A DNA stretch of 26,556 nucleotides from a virus (IMGVR_UViG_3300043446_001712:1-26556), one strand, 5' to 3'. Positions 12,348-20,843 are shown, numbered from the stretch's first letter. Notes: generated by a model from the sequence alone, not told the origin. Program-made: numbers and translations.

Positions 12348-13811
12348 TTATTTGGTAATACCCGCCAAAAGTTTCAGCAATCCGGGTTTTAATTCTTCCA
12401 TTACACCATTACTGTAACTGCCAATTTCTCTATCAGCAGTTGTGCTTCCGTAAGCACCGTACCCATAATCGTAAACCCCCATACGAGGGAATTCAAAATT
12501 TGGATTCCATGCTGCTATAATATCTTTGGCTCGTTCTATTTCTTCTTGACTTTCGAAATAGTAAACTCCGTCGCTGAATCGAAATTCAAATCCGTGTTCT
12601 TGAAAAAGCTGAACTAATCGATCATCTTCCGCATCACCGTCGATTACATTACCATCCGAATCGGCAGTGGTTAAACTATTTGCAAATGGACTAGCAGTGT
12701 TGCTATCGTCTTCTGCATCTTCTTCCATATCTAATTTTAAACTGGCATGCTTTTTATTTTGAATATCTATATTGTTGCCGATATTTTCAATAACACCATT
12801 TGCCCATGATTCAAATTCTTCGCCTACATGATTTTTATATTTGTTGTACGCTTTAAAAACAACAGGCAGAGCATCCATTAATCTGTCGTCAAAAATCTTC
12901 CTGGTAAAACGTTCGCGCAATGAATTTAAATCAACATCAGATTCGTCTATCAATTCTGGTTGCCATAGATCTTTATACTGTTCATACCCACGCTGACTAC
13001 GTATAGTAAAAAGATCTCTGTGCAGTTTACCGTAATGGTCTATTGCACTTTTTACCATTTGGCCAGTTTCCATATCTTCAAATGTTCTGCCGCGCATATT
13101 GCGAGTAAAAGTTTTTAATACATTCATCTCATTAATGACGCTAGTAATATGTTTACCAAAGTCATCATGTAATGCTCCGCCATTTTTGATATGTCTGGCA
13201 TATGCCCTTGCCCCATTTATTGTAGTGCCTTCTGGGCAACGATAACGTTCCCCTAAGGAATTCTCGATGTAGAACGATTCGATATTACGACTTCTTGCAC
13301 CGGGCTTTGTTTCGTCTACTATAGGCTTACTATGTCTTACAATGATTTTTACATTTTCAAATTTTTGATAACTGCTTCTACTGGTACCGTATAACTTACT
13401 TTCAGTAACTGTGATATCATCTTTGTTTAAAATTTCTGCATTTTTATTTGCATGTTTTAAATCTCTAAGATTAAGACCGCTTTTAGCAATGTCCCTAACG
13501 TCAAAACTTAACATGTTTCGTTTGGCAAACAGTCGCATTGATTTCAAAAAATTATACCAAACTATTTTTTCTTCAGTAGACATTTCATTGTCAATGTCTT
13601 TGTCGAAAAATATTTTTAAATTATTACTGTCTACTAGACTAATTGTAATATTGCCTAAGTTATTGTCGTTAACGACATAATCAAAATTAAAGAATCTTGC
13701 TTCTGTGGGGTCTAGTGTAGCTTTAGCATTTTCATCCCCAATATTAACCGAGTCGAATCGGCTACGGATTTTATCAAATAAATTTTCAGCTACTTTTTCA
13801 ATTTCAATCAT
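12348..13811 (-). CDS. Conserved hypothetical protein of T4-like phages (487 aa)
   Basis: I recognise the pattern but not a function. A central segment (ESFYIENSLGERYRCPEGT, then NGARAYARHIKNGG and DDFGKHITS) resembles a protein recurring in cyanophage-type T4-like genomes. The N-terminal half is mixed alpha/beta. Residues around 370-400 are acidic (MEEDAEDD, DGDAEDD). The C-terminal ~80 residues have FEFRFSDGVYYFESQEEIERAKDII. There are no nuclease or ATPase motifs. A CATAAATA late promoter 7 nt before the ATG and no ribosome site suggest a leaderless late message. It lies between gp17 and gp32 and may be a virion or DNA-associated protein. Confidence 0.75.
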   Translation of the reverse strand: MIEIEKVAENLFDKIRSRFDSVNIGDENAKATLDPTEARFFNFDYVVNDNNLGNITISLVDSNNLKIFFDKDIDNEMSTEEKIVWYNFLKSMRLFAKRNMLSFDVRDIAKSGLNLRDLKHANKNAEILNKDDITVTESKLYGTSRSSYQKFENVKIIVRHSKPIVDETKPGARSRNIESFYIENSLGERYRCPEGTTINGARAYARHIKNGGALHDDFGKHITSVINEMNVLKTFTRNMRGRTFEDMETGQMVKSAIDHYGKLHRDLFTIRSQRGYEQYKDLWQPELIDESDVDLNSLRERFTRKIFDDRLMDALPVVFKAYNKYKNHVGEEFESWANGVIENIGNNIDIQNKKHASLKLDMEEDAEDDSNTASPFANSLTTADSDGNVIDGDAEDDRLVQLFQEHGFEFRFSDGVYYFESQEEIERAKDIIAAWNPNFEFPRMGVYDYGYGAYGSTTADREIGSYSNGVMEELKPGLLKLLAGITK

Positions 13812-13818
13812 AGTATTG

Positions 13819-13826
13819 TATTTATG
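13819..13826 (-). promoter_or_regulatory. T4-type late promoter (CATAAATA), leaderless geometry
   Basis: The minus-strand CATAAATA ends 7 nt before the ATG at 13811, the same geometry as at 3672-3679. Confidence 0.6.
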
Positions 13827-13837
13827 CTAAGGAGTTA

Positions 13838-15403
13838 TCAAATCATGATGAAGGGCATGGGCATTAATACATCTTCGCTTTCATCTTTGAGTTTTTCATC
13901 TAAGTTGGGATCAAATTCTCTAAGAAATACTGCCATTCGCACAGCTAGTAGCATAGACATAACTAAATCATCAGTTTCCCCAATCTTAGCTGCATATCCA
14001 CTGCCCGATGCTACAAAAGTTTTTAACTCACTGACTAAAGCTTTGCTGGCAATATGTAGTTTATTAGTTTCTATTAGGTTTTTAAATTTAGAGCAAGCAG
14101 CTAGTTTAGTTTTATTTGTGGTAGTAAAGCCTTTTCGATAAGCTTTAACAGCTCCAGCACGTTTAGGTTCACTTAGGAAAATACCTTTAATATTTTCTTC
14201 TCCAAATTCGCTTATAGCCACTAAAGCCGCTTCTCCCAGTGTGTTATTTTCTACACTATAATAAACATCATTATTAGATTTTGTAGTTTCTACCAAAGTC
14301 TTAGTGATTTCAGACATTATCTTTACCTGCTGCTGTACCGACGTTTTGTTGTGTTGCCACTCAGCTATCTGTTTCATGCTAGGTAATTCTAAGACTTGTA
14401 TTGCCGCTGGATCACCGCCAGTACCTAAACTAGGATCTAATGCCACTACATAAACACTACCCGACTCAGGTTTTTTATACCACCTTACTTGTCCCTGTTT
14501 AATTAAAGGATCTATTCCCGACATTTCTGTTAGGAAAATAGGATTAATCAGAGTTTCGTCGTATATAATGAATTCACATTCCATTTCTCGGCGGAAACGT
14601 TCTTCGCCTAGCTGTGATTTCATTTCTGCGGCCCATTTATCATCCCTGTCGGGATGTTCTTGCCATTTACTACGATAAGCCCGGAATCCATTGACTCCCA
14701 ACTCGGTTTCATTGCCGTATTCATCTACACGTTTGTTTGCTTGTCTCCATATCTGTGCAAACTGATCTTCATCGCTGTTAGGAGTACTTGTAATAATACA
14801 CTTACCGCCTGTTGCCAATGTAGGGCTAATAGAAGTCCAAAACTCTGATGCAATACTGGGTCTTACGAATGCAAACTCATCGCAGTATAATAATGATATA
14901 GACATACCACGACCAGTATTTTCTGTGGTTGTTGCACTTATTATACGCGAACCATTGTCAAAATCTATGCTGCCTTTATTATAACTAGTAACACCTGCAC
15001 GAATATAATCAGGTACGCTTTCATATGCATATCTGATACGTTGCATGATCTCCTGTGATCCAGTATATTTGTGTGCGGCTACAAGCACAGTGCTGTCGGG
15101 AACGAACATCGCATACCATAAAAGATATCCAGCTGCGGTAGTAGATTTTCCAGTTTGACGGGGCATCAAACTTATGCTGAATCTATAATTATGGTACGTT
15201 TCAACCAGCCTTGTTTGATAATCAAAAGGTCGATACCGCATTCTACCTTTGGTTGGGTGCTGTATATAAAAATAATTTTCTAAAAAATACTGCGGGCCTG
15301 TATCGGGGTTGGCACATGCAATAACTTCCCGAATCTGTTCTTCTGTAAACGATTGTTTTACATTTGGTTTCTTAATAAGAACAGATTCTAATGGCTTAGA
15401 CAT
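13838..15403 (-). CDS. 17: Terminase large subunit gp17 (521 aa)
   Basis: gp17 is the DNA-packaging motor ATPase and the nuclease that cuts the concatemer. The ATPase domain shows Walker A MPRQTGKST (80-88), Walker B LLYCDEF (171-177) and the coupling motif TSTPNS (205-210). The C-terminal RNase H-like nuclease has the acidic triad D323 (VVALDPSLG), E385 (YYSVENN) and D479 (GETDDLVMS). Its length is near T4 gp17 (610 aa) but it lacks about 90 N-terminal residues. The late promoter TATAAATA (15443-15450) lies about 40 nt upstream. The small terminase candidate is about 5.5 kb away rather than adjacent, unlike T4. Confidence 0.97.
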   Translation of the reverse strand: MSKPLESVLIKKPNVKQSFTEEQIREVIACANPDTGPQYFLENYFYIQHPTKGRMRYRPFDYQTRLVETYHNYRFSISLMPRQTGKSTTAAGYLLWYAMFVPDSTVLVAAHKYTGSQEIMQRIRYAYESVPDYIRAGVTSYNKGSIDFDNGSRIISATTTENTGRGMSISLLYCDEFAFVRPSIASEFWTSISPTLATGGKCIITSTPNSDEDQFAQIWRQANKRVDEYGNETELGVNGFRAYRSKWQEHPDRDDKWAAEMKSQLGEERFRREMECEFIIYDETLINPIFLTEMSGIDPLIKQGQVRWYKKPESGSVYVVALDPSLGTGGDPAAIQVLELPSMKQIAEWQHNKTSVQQQVKIMSEITKTLVETTKSNNDVYYSVENNTLGEAALVAISEFGEENIKGIFLSEPKRAGAVKAYRKGFTTTNKTKLAACSKFKNLIETNKLHIASKALVSELKTFVASGSGYAAKIGETDDLVMSMLLAVRMAVFLREFDPNLDEKLKDESEDVLMPMPFIMI

Positions 15404-15411
15404 TTTTTTGG

Positions 15412-15440
15412 TTGATTAAATAAAGTAAATATGTTATACT
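15412..15440 (+). promoter_or_regulatory. Sigma70-type promoter of the HNH gene
   Basis: TTGATT (15412-15417), a 17-bp spacer and TATACT (15435-15440) lie on the plus strand. The expected start near 15447 falls inside the opposing late promoter box. Confidence 0.75.
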
Positions 15441-15442
15441 AT

Positions 15443-15450
15443 TATTTATA
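15443..15450 (-). promoter_or_regulatory. T4-type late promoter (TATAAATA) of gp17
   Basis: This is an exact late consensus on the minus strand. The expected start near 15437 lies inside the -10 box of the divergent HNH promoter and gives gp17 a leader of about 34 nt. Confidence 0.75.
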
Positions 15451-15473
15451 GTATTAACTTTTGAGAGTTCGAA

Positions 15474-15998
15474 ATGTCAGATGTACTGCTGTTGAACAGC
15501 GATTATAATCCAATTAGCATTTTGCCGCTAAGTGTTATCGGTTGGCAACATGCTGTCAAACTATATTTCTTGGATCGTATCACTGTGGTTGAAGAATACG
15601 AAGACTGGGTGATTCGCAGTGAAAATTTCAGTATGAATGTGCCCTGCGTCGCGGTTACCAAAGAATACTTCCACTTTAAAAAGTCGGCAAAATTTTCCCG
15701 CAGTAATATGTTTTTACGCGACATGTACCAATGCCAATATTGCGGTGAAGTATTCGATCACAAAGAATTAACGTTGGATCATGTTATTCCAAGAGCCCAG
15801 GGCGGAAAAACCACTTGGGAAAACAGTGTCACGGCCTGCAAAAATTGTAACCATAAAAAAGGTCACAAACTAATTAAGCCGTTACGAGCTCCGTACAAAC
15901 CAGATCATTTTCAACTTATTAAAAAGTGGAAAGAGCGGAATGTACAAGTCCGACACAAAAGTTGGTATCAATATTTGGGACTTGAACCGAAAAGTTAA
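15474..15998 (+). CDS. HNH endonuclease (174 aa)
   Basis: The C-terminal half is a canonical HNH/McrA-type nuclease: zinc cysteines C87/C90 (CQYC) and C122/C125 (CKNC), the catalytic LDHVIPR (D102, H103), WENSV (N117) and final N/H residues (CNHKKG). The N-terminal ~70 residues (LLNSDYNPISILPLS, then W-QHAVKLYFLDR) form the usual companion domain of phage and bacterial HNH proteins. Such genes often sit beside terminases and assist packaging or act as free-standing homing enzymes. It is the only sizeable plus-strand gene, inserted among virion genes, with its own sigma70 promoter and a GAGAG ribosome site. Confidence 0.93.
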   Translation: MSDVLLLNSDYNPISILPLSVIGWQHAVKLYFLDRITVVEEYEDWVIRSENFSMNVPCVAVTKEYFHFKKSAKFSRSNMFLRDMYQCQYCGEVFDHKELTLDHVIPRAQGGKTTWENSVTACKNCNHKKGHKLIKPLRAPYKPDHFQLIKKWKERNVQVRHKSWYQYLGLEPKS

Positions 15999-16204
15999 AT
16001 TGGCTTTTCGCCAGTGAGATAAGGTTTACTAAACCAAAGTTTGAACCAAGCATCGGTGCCCGGTTTGATGTCGTTTTTACGCATCAGCTGGGCTTTTTCA
16101 TTTCCAGTGACACTAATATTACTGCCAGGGTAACCTTCATAGGCAGTCCATTTGGGGCGATTGCCAATGCCGGCCAGCATTTTAAGTTCTTGAAGTTCGT
16201 CCAT
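15995..16204 (-). CDS. Small hypothetical protein (69 aa)
   Basis: The protein begins MDELQELKMLAGIGNRPKW and continues TAYEGYPGSNISVTG...DAWFKLWFSKPYLTG. The short 'ELKMLAGI' helix followed by a Trp/Tyr/Gly-rich segment resembles tails of phage head-associated proteins, but I cannot assign a family. Its start overlaps the stop of the 127-aa gene by one base, so it is the last member of the head-protein operon. The end overlaps the convergent HNH gene by 4 nt. Confidence 0.7.
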   Translation of the reverse strand: MDELQELKMLAGIGNRPKWTAYEGYPGSNISVTGNEKAQLMRKNDIKPGTDAWFKLWFSKPYLTGEKPI

Positions 16205-16587
16205 TATACACCAAATTTATTTTTCTTTGGTTTTGCGATTGGACTATCAATATTTACGTCGAGTGCTTCTTCACTTTTATCCGTAGACAATTGTTTTATA
16301 TCACCTGTATACTCTTTTCCTAAAATTTTCATAGCCAATTTTATAATTTCCATGTCAGCATCGGTATACCCAATAAGAGTCATATCTTCACCGAATGCAC
16401 TTTCGATGTCCATTGGGTTTGGACTCAATGCACTGGCTAATGCCATTCCCATTCTTAGTTGTTTGTAAGGATCTTGACTTTTTAACTTCGGAAACTCAAC
16501 CGCATTAGGCATAGCCCTTTTAACTCCAGGGATAAGACTACCAATACCGCCATGCTGTTGTTCGGTTAGAATTTCGTTGATTTTCAT
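16204..16587 (-). CDS. Putative capsid-targeted protein A (127 aa)
   Basis: The N-terminus MKINEILTE followed by Q resembles T4 capsid-targeting sequences (MKTYQEFIAE...), which direct internal head proteins into the prohead and are removed by the gp21 protease after (L/I)xE; here LTE ends at residue 9. The C-terminus SPIAKPKKNKFGV is shared with the upstream gene product. The middle (RMGMALASALSPNPMDIES, DADMEIIKLAMKILGKEY) aligns in pattern with the same neighbour, so the two are paralogs. The mature function is unknown. The start overlaps the neighbour's stop by 4 nt. Confidence 0.75.
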   Translation of the reverse strand: MKINEILTEQQHGGIGSLIPGVKRAMPNAVEFPKLKSQDPYKQLRMGMALASALSPNPMDIESAFGEDMTLIGYTDADMEIIKLAMKILGKEYTGDIKQLSTDKSEEALDVNIDSPIAKPKKNKFGV

Positions 16588-16967
16588 ACACCGAATTTAT
16601 TTTTTTTAGGTTTAGATACAGGGCTTACTTTGTTAGTGCCTTTTAATTCCTGACTTTCTAAATCACCATGATTTAAATCTTCATAATGACTACCTATCGC
16701 TTTAAAAGCTTGTTTTAACATTGCTTGCTCTTGATGAGTATAAGGAAAAGCCAAATTATTTCTGCCTGCCCAAGATTCGGAATCAATATCAATTTGTAAA
16801 GGATTAACGCCGTCTGCGGCAGCCACTGCCATCATAACTCGATTTAACTCATAAACTCGATCGGCGAATTGCTGATCACGAAATTTTGTTAATCCGACTG
16901 TAGACTGTTGAAGACGCGGGGGTATTTTACCCACTGCATCTTCTAATATAACTTCGTTAATTTTCAT
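16584..16967 (-). CDS. Putative capsid-targeted protein B, paralog of A (127 aa)
   Basis: I place the start at 16967 (MKINEVILED) rather than at the in-frame ATG at 17024, because the longer version would overlap the end of the preceding gene and lose the leader-like N-terminus. TAA of the preceding gene and this ATG are separated by one base. MKINEVILE has ILE as a candidate prohead-protease site. The body contains a helix VMMAVAAADGVNPLQIDIDSE and HQEQAMLKQAFKAIGSHYEDL, and the end SPVSKPKKNKFGV matches paralog A; both proteins are 127 aa. Confidence 0.75.
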   Translation of the reverse strand: MKINEVILEDAVGKIPPRLQQSTVGLTKFRDQQFADRVYELNRVMMAVAAADGVNPLQIDIDSESWAGRNNLAFPYTHQEQAMLKQAFKAIGSHYEDLNHGDLESQELKGTNKVSPVSKPKKNKFGV

Positions 16968-16968
16968 A

Positions 16969-17652
16969 TTACCAGGCCCTGCATGACCAATAACGTGCTT
17001 TCCAACGTGGGCCAGGATTTTCACAGTGGTGTCTTGCCCTAAAACTTTTTCGACGTTTAGGATTAGATTTTTTAATTTTCATTTTTTTGTCGCCAAAGTT
17101 CACTTTAACAACATTACCTTTTGGACCACGAACATAAACTTTAGATTTTTTAACATCACCTTGCATGGGTTTGCCTAATGCAACTTCACGACCTTGATAT
17201 TTGGCTTCTTGCATTTCATCGGTACCATAATCATCAGCTAGTTGTTCTGCCATGATATCGATAATTTGTTCAAAATCATCATCTGGGTGTAATCTATAAT
17301 CTATAGAAACATTGTCATACATATCTTGTAATTTTTCAGCTACGTAAGCTTCCTCTGCACCTTGAGGATTATTCATAACTGTGTAAATGTCTAGGTCTCC
17401 GCTAGCTAATTTTTGAAAAATTTCATCTACTTCGGCTATTCGACTTTCTTTTACATTATAATTATCCACTGATTCAAAAATTGCACCGCCCAGGCCCAAC
17501 AAAGCCATAGTCTTGTTATCGGCTTCTACGATGACGCCATCTGGCATGAATCCAACAACACCAGTTTCGATTATTAAATTGCCTAATTCAATGCCGAAAC
17601 TGTCTCCGAGTTTAATGTCATCTTGTTCAATTATAACGTCACGTATTTTCAT
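16969..17652 (-). CDS. Putative capsid-targeted protein with conserved basic C-terminus (227 aa)
   Basis: The N-terminus MKIRDVIIEQDD fits a capsid-targeting leader, and the first 60 residues hold several (I/L)xE sites (ends at E9, E29, E43, E60) that the prohead protease could use. The middle is strongly acidic (YRLHPDDDFEQIIDIM). The last ~80 residues are basic (VYVRGPKGNVVKVNFGDKK, SNPKRRKSFRARHHC) and end in PGPRWKARYWSCRAW; this tail, with C210/H208/H209 and C224, recurs in marine T4-like phage proteins as I recall. Acidic centre plus basic tail suggests a DNA-contacting head protein. The start overlaps the 846-aa gene by 4 nt. Confidence 0.78.
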   Translation of the reverse strand: MKIRDVIIEQDDIKLGDSFGIELGNLIIETGVVGFMPDGVIVEADNKTMALLGLGGAIFESVDNYNVKESRIAEVDEIFQKLASGDLDIYTVMNNPQGAEEAYVAEKLQDMYDNVSIDYRLHPDDDFEQIIDIMAEQLADDYGTDEMQEAKYQGREVALGKPMQGDVKKSKVYVRGPKGNVVKVNFGDKKMKIKKSNPKRRKSFRARHHCENPGPRWKARYWSCRAW

Positions 17653-20189
17653 TTTTTTACCTTAATGTCTTCATATTCTTTAATCAGTTTTAAACTCATG
17701 CTTTCTTTCATAGCTTGAGGGTTATCACCAAATTGATAACCATGAGGAGTCATTTTCTTTTCTTTGCCAGCTACGTCGCCGTCACCGCCTTTTGTCTGTG
17801 CTTGTACAGGCATTACATGCTCTTCTGGAGTAGTGTTTGCATGATAGCGCTCGTCTTTGGCTTCATCCACTTCTTGTTCTTCTGGAATGTCAGCTGACTT
17901 CTGCTGAATCCCCGAAGTCGGAACTTCCGATGGGGTTGGAGTTGTTGAGTTCGAAGGCTCTGGTTTAGCGGAATTCCCTGCACTTTGCTTCGACAACTCT
18001 TGACTCATTTTTTCCTTGCTGGCTATTGCTTGCTGTAATTTTTGCATATCGGCTGGATCTGGTTGACCGTCAGCTCCTATTTTAGGCAAAGGCATTCTTT
18101 CATTTAATTCTTCATCATCGTCTGTACTAACAACCATAACACCCTCTGGCTGTTCTTGCGACATTTCACCGCCGCCCATGCCTGCTAATTTTAACATTTG
18201 CATTAGTTCTAATGCAGAGTCACCGTCAGCAGTGATAGTTACACTTTTGTTACCGTCAGTGCTCATGTTAGTGCTGATATTCATTTTACCTTGACTATCT
18301 TGCATTTCTTGTGCATAGCCGCCAATTGGGCTCATACCACATTCTTGCAATCCTGCTAGTCTACGGAATAAGTTTAAAGATTCAGATACTTTATCATCGC
18401 ACTTGCACTTGCTTTCCCACATGCCACATTCGTTACACTTTTGTTCACCTTCGCGTACAGTTTCCATATCTCCATCACCGTCTAAGTCAGCTTTCTTCAA
18501 ACCTTTTTCTTTAGCAAGTCTGACTTGATTGCCAAAATAATTACCTTCTTCCATGTCAGCTTCGTCTACTGGCACTGGAACAGGTACGCCCTTTTCTCCA
18601 GCTTTTGGGGGATCACTGGTCCATACTCCGCCTTTGATAGTTCCCATTGCAGGTTCAGAAGCTTTTGGCATCGGTGTTTGCGGTGCCTTGGATGCTTTAG
18701 AAGCAGGGGACACACTTCCACCATCGATATTTTGTGGAACTGGTACATTAGGCTGACCTTTTTTTGGAGGATCACTGGTCCATACTCCTCCCTGTATACT
18801 TCCCTCAAATAAGTCAGCAAAGGTATCACTTATCAATCGTCGAGCAGCCGACGAACTTTCAAATGCATGTTTACGTGGTCTGCCGCGGCCGCGTTTAACG
18901 GGCTCACTTGTCCCATCACCTGTTTCGCCAGTTTTTGGATCATATCTTCTAGTATGTCTAATTCCTGTAGCAGTTTTTTCTATTTCGCCTTTTGCACCAC
19001 TACGTTTTTCTCCAGTTTTCATTCCATGGGCACGATCTTTAACTGCTTTAAGCATATCGTCCCATCCTTCAATGATTTGCTCTTTTGTATATCCTGCTTC
19101 CATCATCGAACGAATTGTTTCTTCTAACTTACCTTTGTTATGTGCTTTCCAAGCAGCGCCGTATGCTTTACGTTTTTCTACATCAGTTAACTTACCGTCC
19201 TTAGCATATCCTTTTTTAATATGCTTTACCATACGCTCTGCTTTAGCTCCTGGTGGTGCTACTTCTGCTGTAGCTGTACGTTTAGCATCTACTCTTTTAC
19301 TAATAGCAGCTTGCCTTGGTTTGTTTGGATCATTGGTCCATCTTTTTCCTAATTTATAATCGGCTATTTCAACACCTGCTTCGCGTTTTTTTGCAAGAGC
19401 TGTTGCTTGCGCTGGATTATCATAAACTTCTTCGCCTCTCTGTGCATCTTGATACTGCGACACCGAAGTACCTTTTGCTAGCTCACGTGCATGCCTAGAT
19501 TGATCTGTTGCTTTTTGTTTATATCTAGTTAATAGTTCTGGCGAAAGTTCATTTAAATTCTTTTTTCTTAATTTTTTGTCTTTAGCAGCTTTTTTCATTG
19601 GCTCAGTTTTGTTGCCGTCTTTGTCTAAATCGATGTAGTCTGGTTTTGAAGCTTCGCTTACCTTCTTTCCAGCTTTTTTCATTTCTGCGTCGTATGCTTG
19701 TTTAGTAACTTTTTTGCCATTAATGGTATATGTCTCTTTGGCTTCTGACATATCTTGTTCTTTTTTCTTTTCTTCTGAATCGCTGTCTGCTTTTAGTTTT
19801 ACATCCGAAGGAGTTAACTTTTTACCTGGTTCCAATGTAACAGATAATTTTTTTCCTTTTGGCGCAGTGGCGCTAAATCCAGTAGAAGTCGATTGTACAT
19901 AATCAGTTTGTTCACCTAATTTTTTACCGGCAGCAGCAGCTTTTTGAAATTTTTCTTTACCGTACTTTTTACGACCGATACTGGCAGCAACTGCTTCTGG
20001 ATTGTCTGCTCCGCCTTTTTTAACAGCAGCCACAGTCTTTTTAAATCCCATATACTTTTCCGACAGCACTTGATCCATGCTTTCTTGCAATTGTGTCTTG
20101 GCCTTAGACTGTGTTTGTGTAGCAGGCGTTACGGGCTCTTGAGCCACTTTGTTAAAATTGTTTAGAATGTTATAAATGTTATTGCTCAT
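17649..20189 (-). CDS. Large basic modular head/DNA-associated protein (846 aa)
   Basis: I cannot name it. Visible modules in order: LQESMDQVLSEKYMGFKKT (34-52) with (L/V)xE cut-like sites; Lys/Ala-rich basic repeats (57-95); an EF-hand-like loop DLDKDGNKTE (187-196); a long basic region; an AT-hook KRGRGRPRK (432-440); two copies of GGVWTSDPPK (467-476, 520-529), each followed by a VPVP stretch; a second EF-hand-like loop DLDGDGDMETVRE (568-580); a cysteine cluster CNEC...CKC (585-597); and a low-complexity Gln/Ser/Pro tail. This suits a DNA-binding scaffold or internal head protein, not an enzyme. It sits between the 210-aa and 227-aa head-type genes. Confidence 0.7.
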   Translation of the reverse strand: MSNNIYNILNNFNKVAQEPVTPATQTQSKAKTQLQESMDQVLSEKYMGFKKTVAAVKKGGADNPEAVAASIGRKKYGKEKFQKAAAAGKKLGEQTDYVQSTSTGFSATAPKGKKLSVTLEPGKKLTPSDVKLKADSDSEEKKKEQDMSEAKETYTINGKKVTKQAYDAEMKKAGKKVSEASKPDYIDLDKDGNKTEPMKKAAKDKKLRKKNLNELSPELLTRYKQKATDQSRHARELAKGTSVSQYQDAQRGEEVYDNPAQATALAKKREAGVEIADYKLGKRWTNDPNKPRQAAISKRVDAKRTATAEVAPPGAKAERMVKHIKKGYAKDGKLTDVEKRKAYGAAWKAHNKGKLEETIRSMMEAGYTKEQIIEGWDDMLKAVKDRAHGMKTGEKRSGAKGEIEKTATGIRHTRRYDPKTGETGDGTSEPVKRGRGRPRKHAFESSSAARRLISDTFADLFEGSIQGGVWTSDPPKKGQPNVPVPQNIDGGSVSPASKASKAPQTPMPKASEPAMGTIKGGVWTSDPPKAGEKGVPVPVPVDEADMEEGNYFGNQVRLAKEKGLKKADLDGDGDMETVREGEQKCNECGMWESKCKCDDKVSESLNLFRRLAGLQECGMSPIGGYAQEMQDSQGKMNISTNMSTDGNKSVTITADGDSALELMQMLKLAGMGGGEMSQEQPEGVMVVSTDDDEELNERMPLPKIGADGQPDPADMQKLQQAIASKEKMSQELSKQSAGNSAKPEPSNSTTPTPSEVPTSGIQQKSADIPEEQEVDEAKDERYHANTTPEEHVMPVQAQTKGGDGDVAGKEKKMTPHGYQFGDNPQAMKESMSLKLIKEYEDIKVKK

Positions 20190-20191
20190 GA

Positions 20192-20824
20192 TTATCTTCC
20201 GTTTCCTGCTTTCATACCACGTGGGTTGATTACTTTATTTTTATGAGTTCCGATTGGGCTTGCACTGCCTTGTGGCAATTCGTTTGTTGTTTTTGCTACA
20301 GGTGTTTTGCCTCCAGCAACTTCAGGATACTCGTATTTGCGAGTTTCCTCTAATTCTTTAATTAAATTAGGAATCCTGGCATCACCCACCAGAGCTTCTC
20401 CGTCTTTGCCAGGACGCTCTCGTTCCATATTGTCTTGCAATAACACGGATTCTCCAGGTTTGCCTCCTAGATTGCTGACTTCTGTGCCATCTAAAATTGC
20501 TTCATACGGGCTGTTCTTAGGATTAACTTTAATGCAAGCTAAATTTATGCCTGCACGTTCGGCCACTAATACTCGAATCTGCTCATCATTACATGGGTAA
20601 TTTAAACTAACATCAAAAATGTTAATTTCCACTGGTCCCATGTTAGGAAACTCTGGAGTCTCTTGTATGGGTAAGCGTTTTGGTTTAGTGACAGAATCTA
20701 GCTTATAAGCTTCTAGCACAGTTTTGATTTTAGATAGCAGATCATCTGGCAATTCGCAGGCTAATCTAATTCTAAAATCATATGTTTTATGACTTTCTGT
20801 TAGATAGGCTTTAAATGGTTTCAT
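20192..20824 (-). CDS. Conserved head-associated protein of T4-like phages (210 aa)
   Basis: The N-terminus MKPFKAYLTES resembles a capsid-targeting leader with LTE as the protease site. The rest (KTYDFRIRLACELPDDLLSKI, KPKRLPIQETPEFPNMGPVEI, NIFDVSLNYPC) follows a protein that I recall as widespread in cyanophage-type T4-like genomes, without known function. The C-terminal third is Gly/Pro/Lys-rich and probably disordered. AATAAATA (20844-20851) lies upstream and AGGA provides the ribosome site. It opens the transcription unit of head-type genes downstream of gp16. Confidence 0.78.
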   Translation of the reverse strand: MKPFKAYLTESHKTYDFRIRLACELPDDLLSKIKTVLEAYKLDSVTKPKRLPIQETPEFPNMGPVEINIFDVSLNYPCNDEQIRVLVAERAGINLACIKVNPKNSPYEAILDGTEVSNLGGKPGESVLLQDNMERERPGKDGEALVGDARIPNLIKELEETRKYEYPEVAGGKTPVAKTTNELPQGSASPIGTHKNKVINPRGMKAGNGR

Positions 20825-20843
20825 AAGTGTTCCTAATATACGA

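Noticed and set aside
16584-17024. Longer version (146 aa) of capsid-targeted protein B
   Set aside because: It would overlap the preceding gene by 56 nt and bury the MKINEVILE leader. The internal start at 16967 matches the neighbouring paralog in length and sequence.
18525-18829. Overlapping frames of 87-95 aa on both strands inside the 846-aa gene
   Set aside because: They are out-of-frame shadows of the repetitive GGVWTSDPPK region with no start signals of their own.
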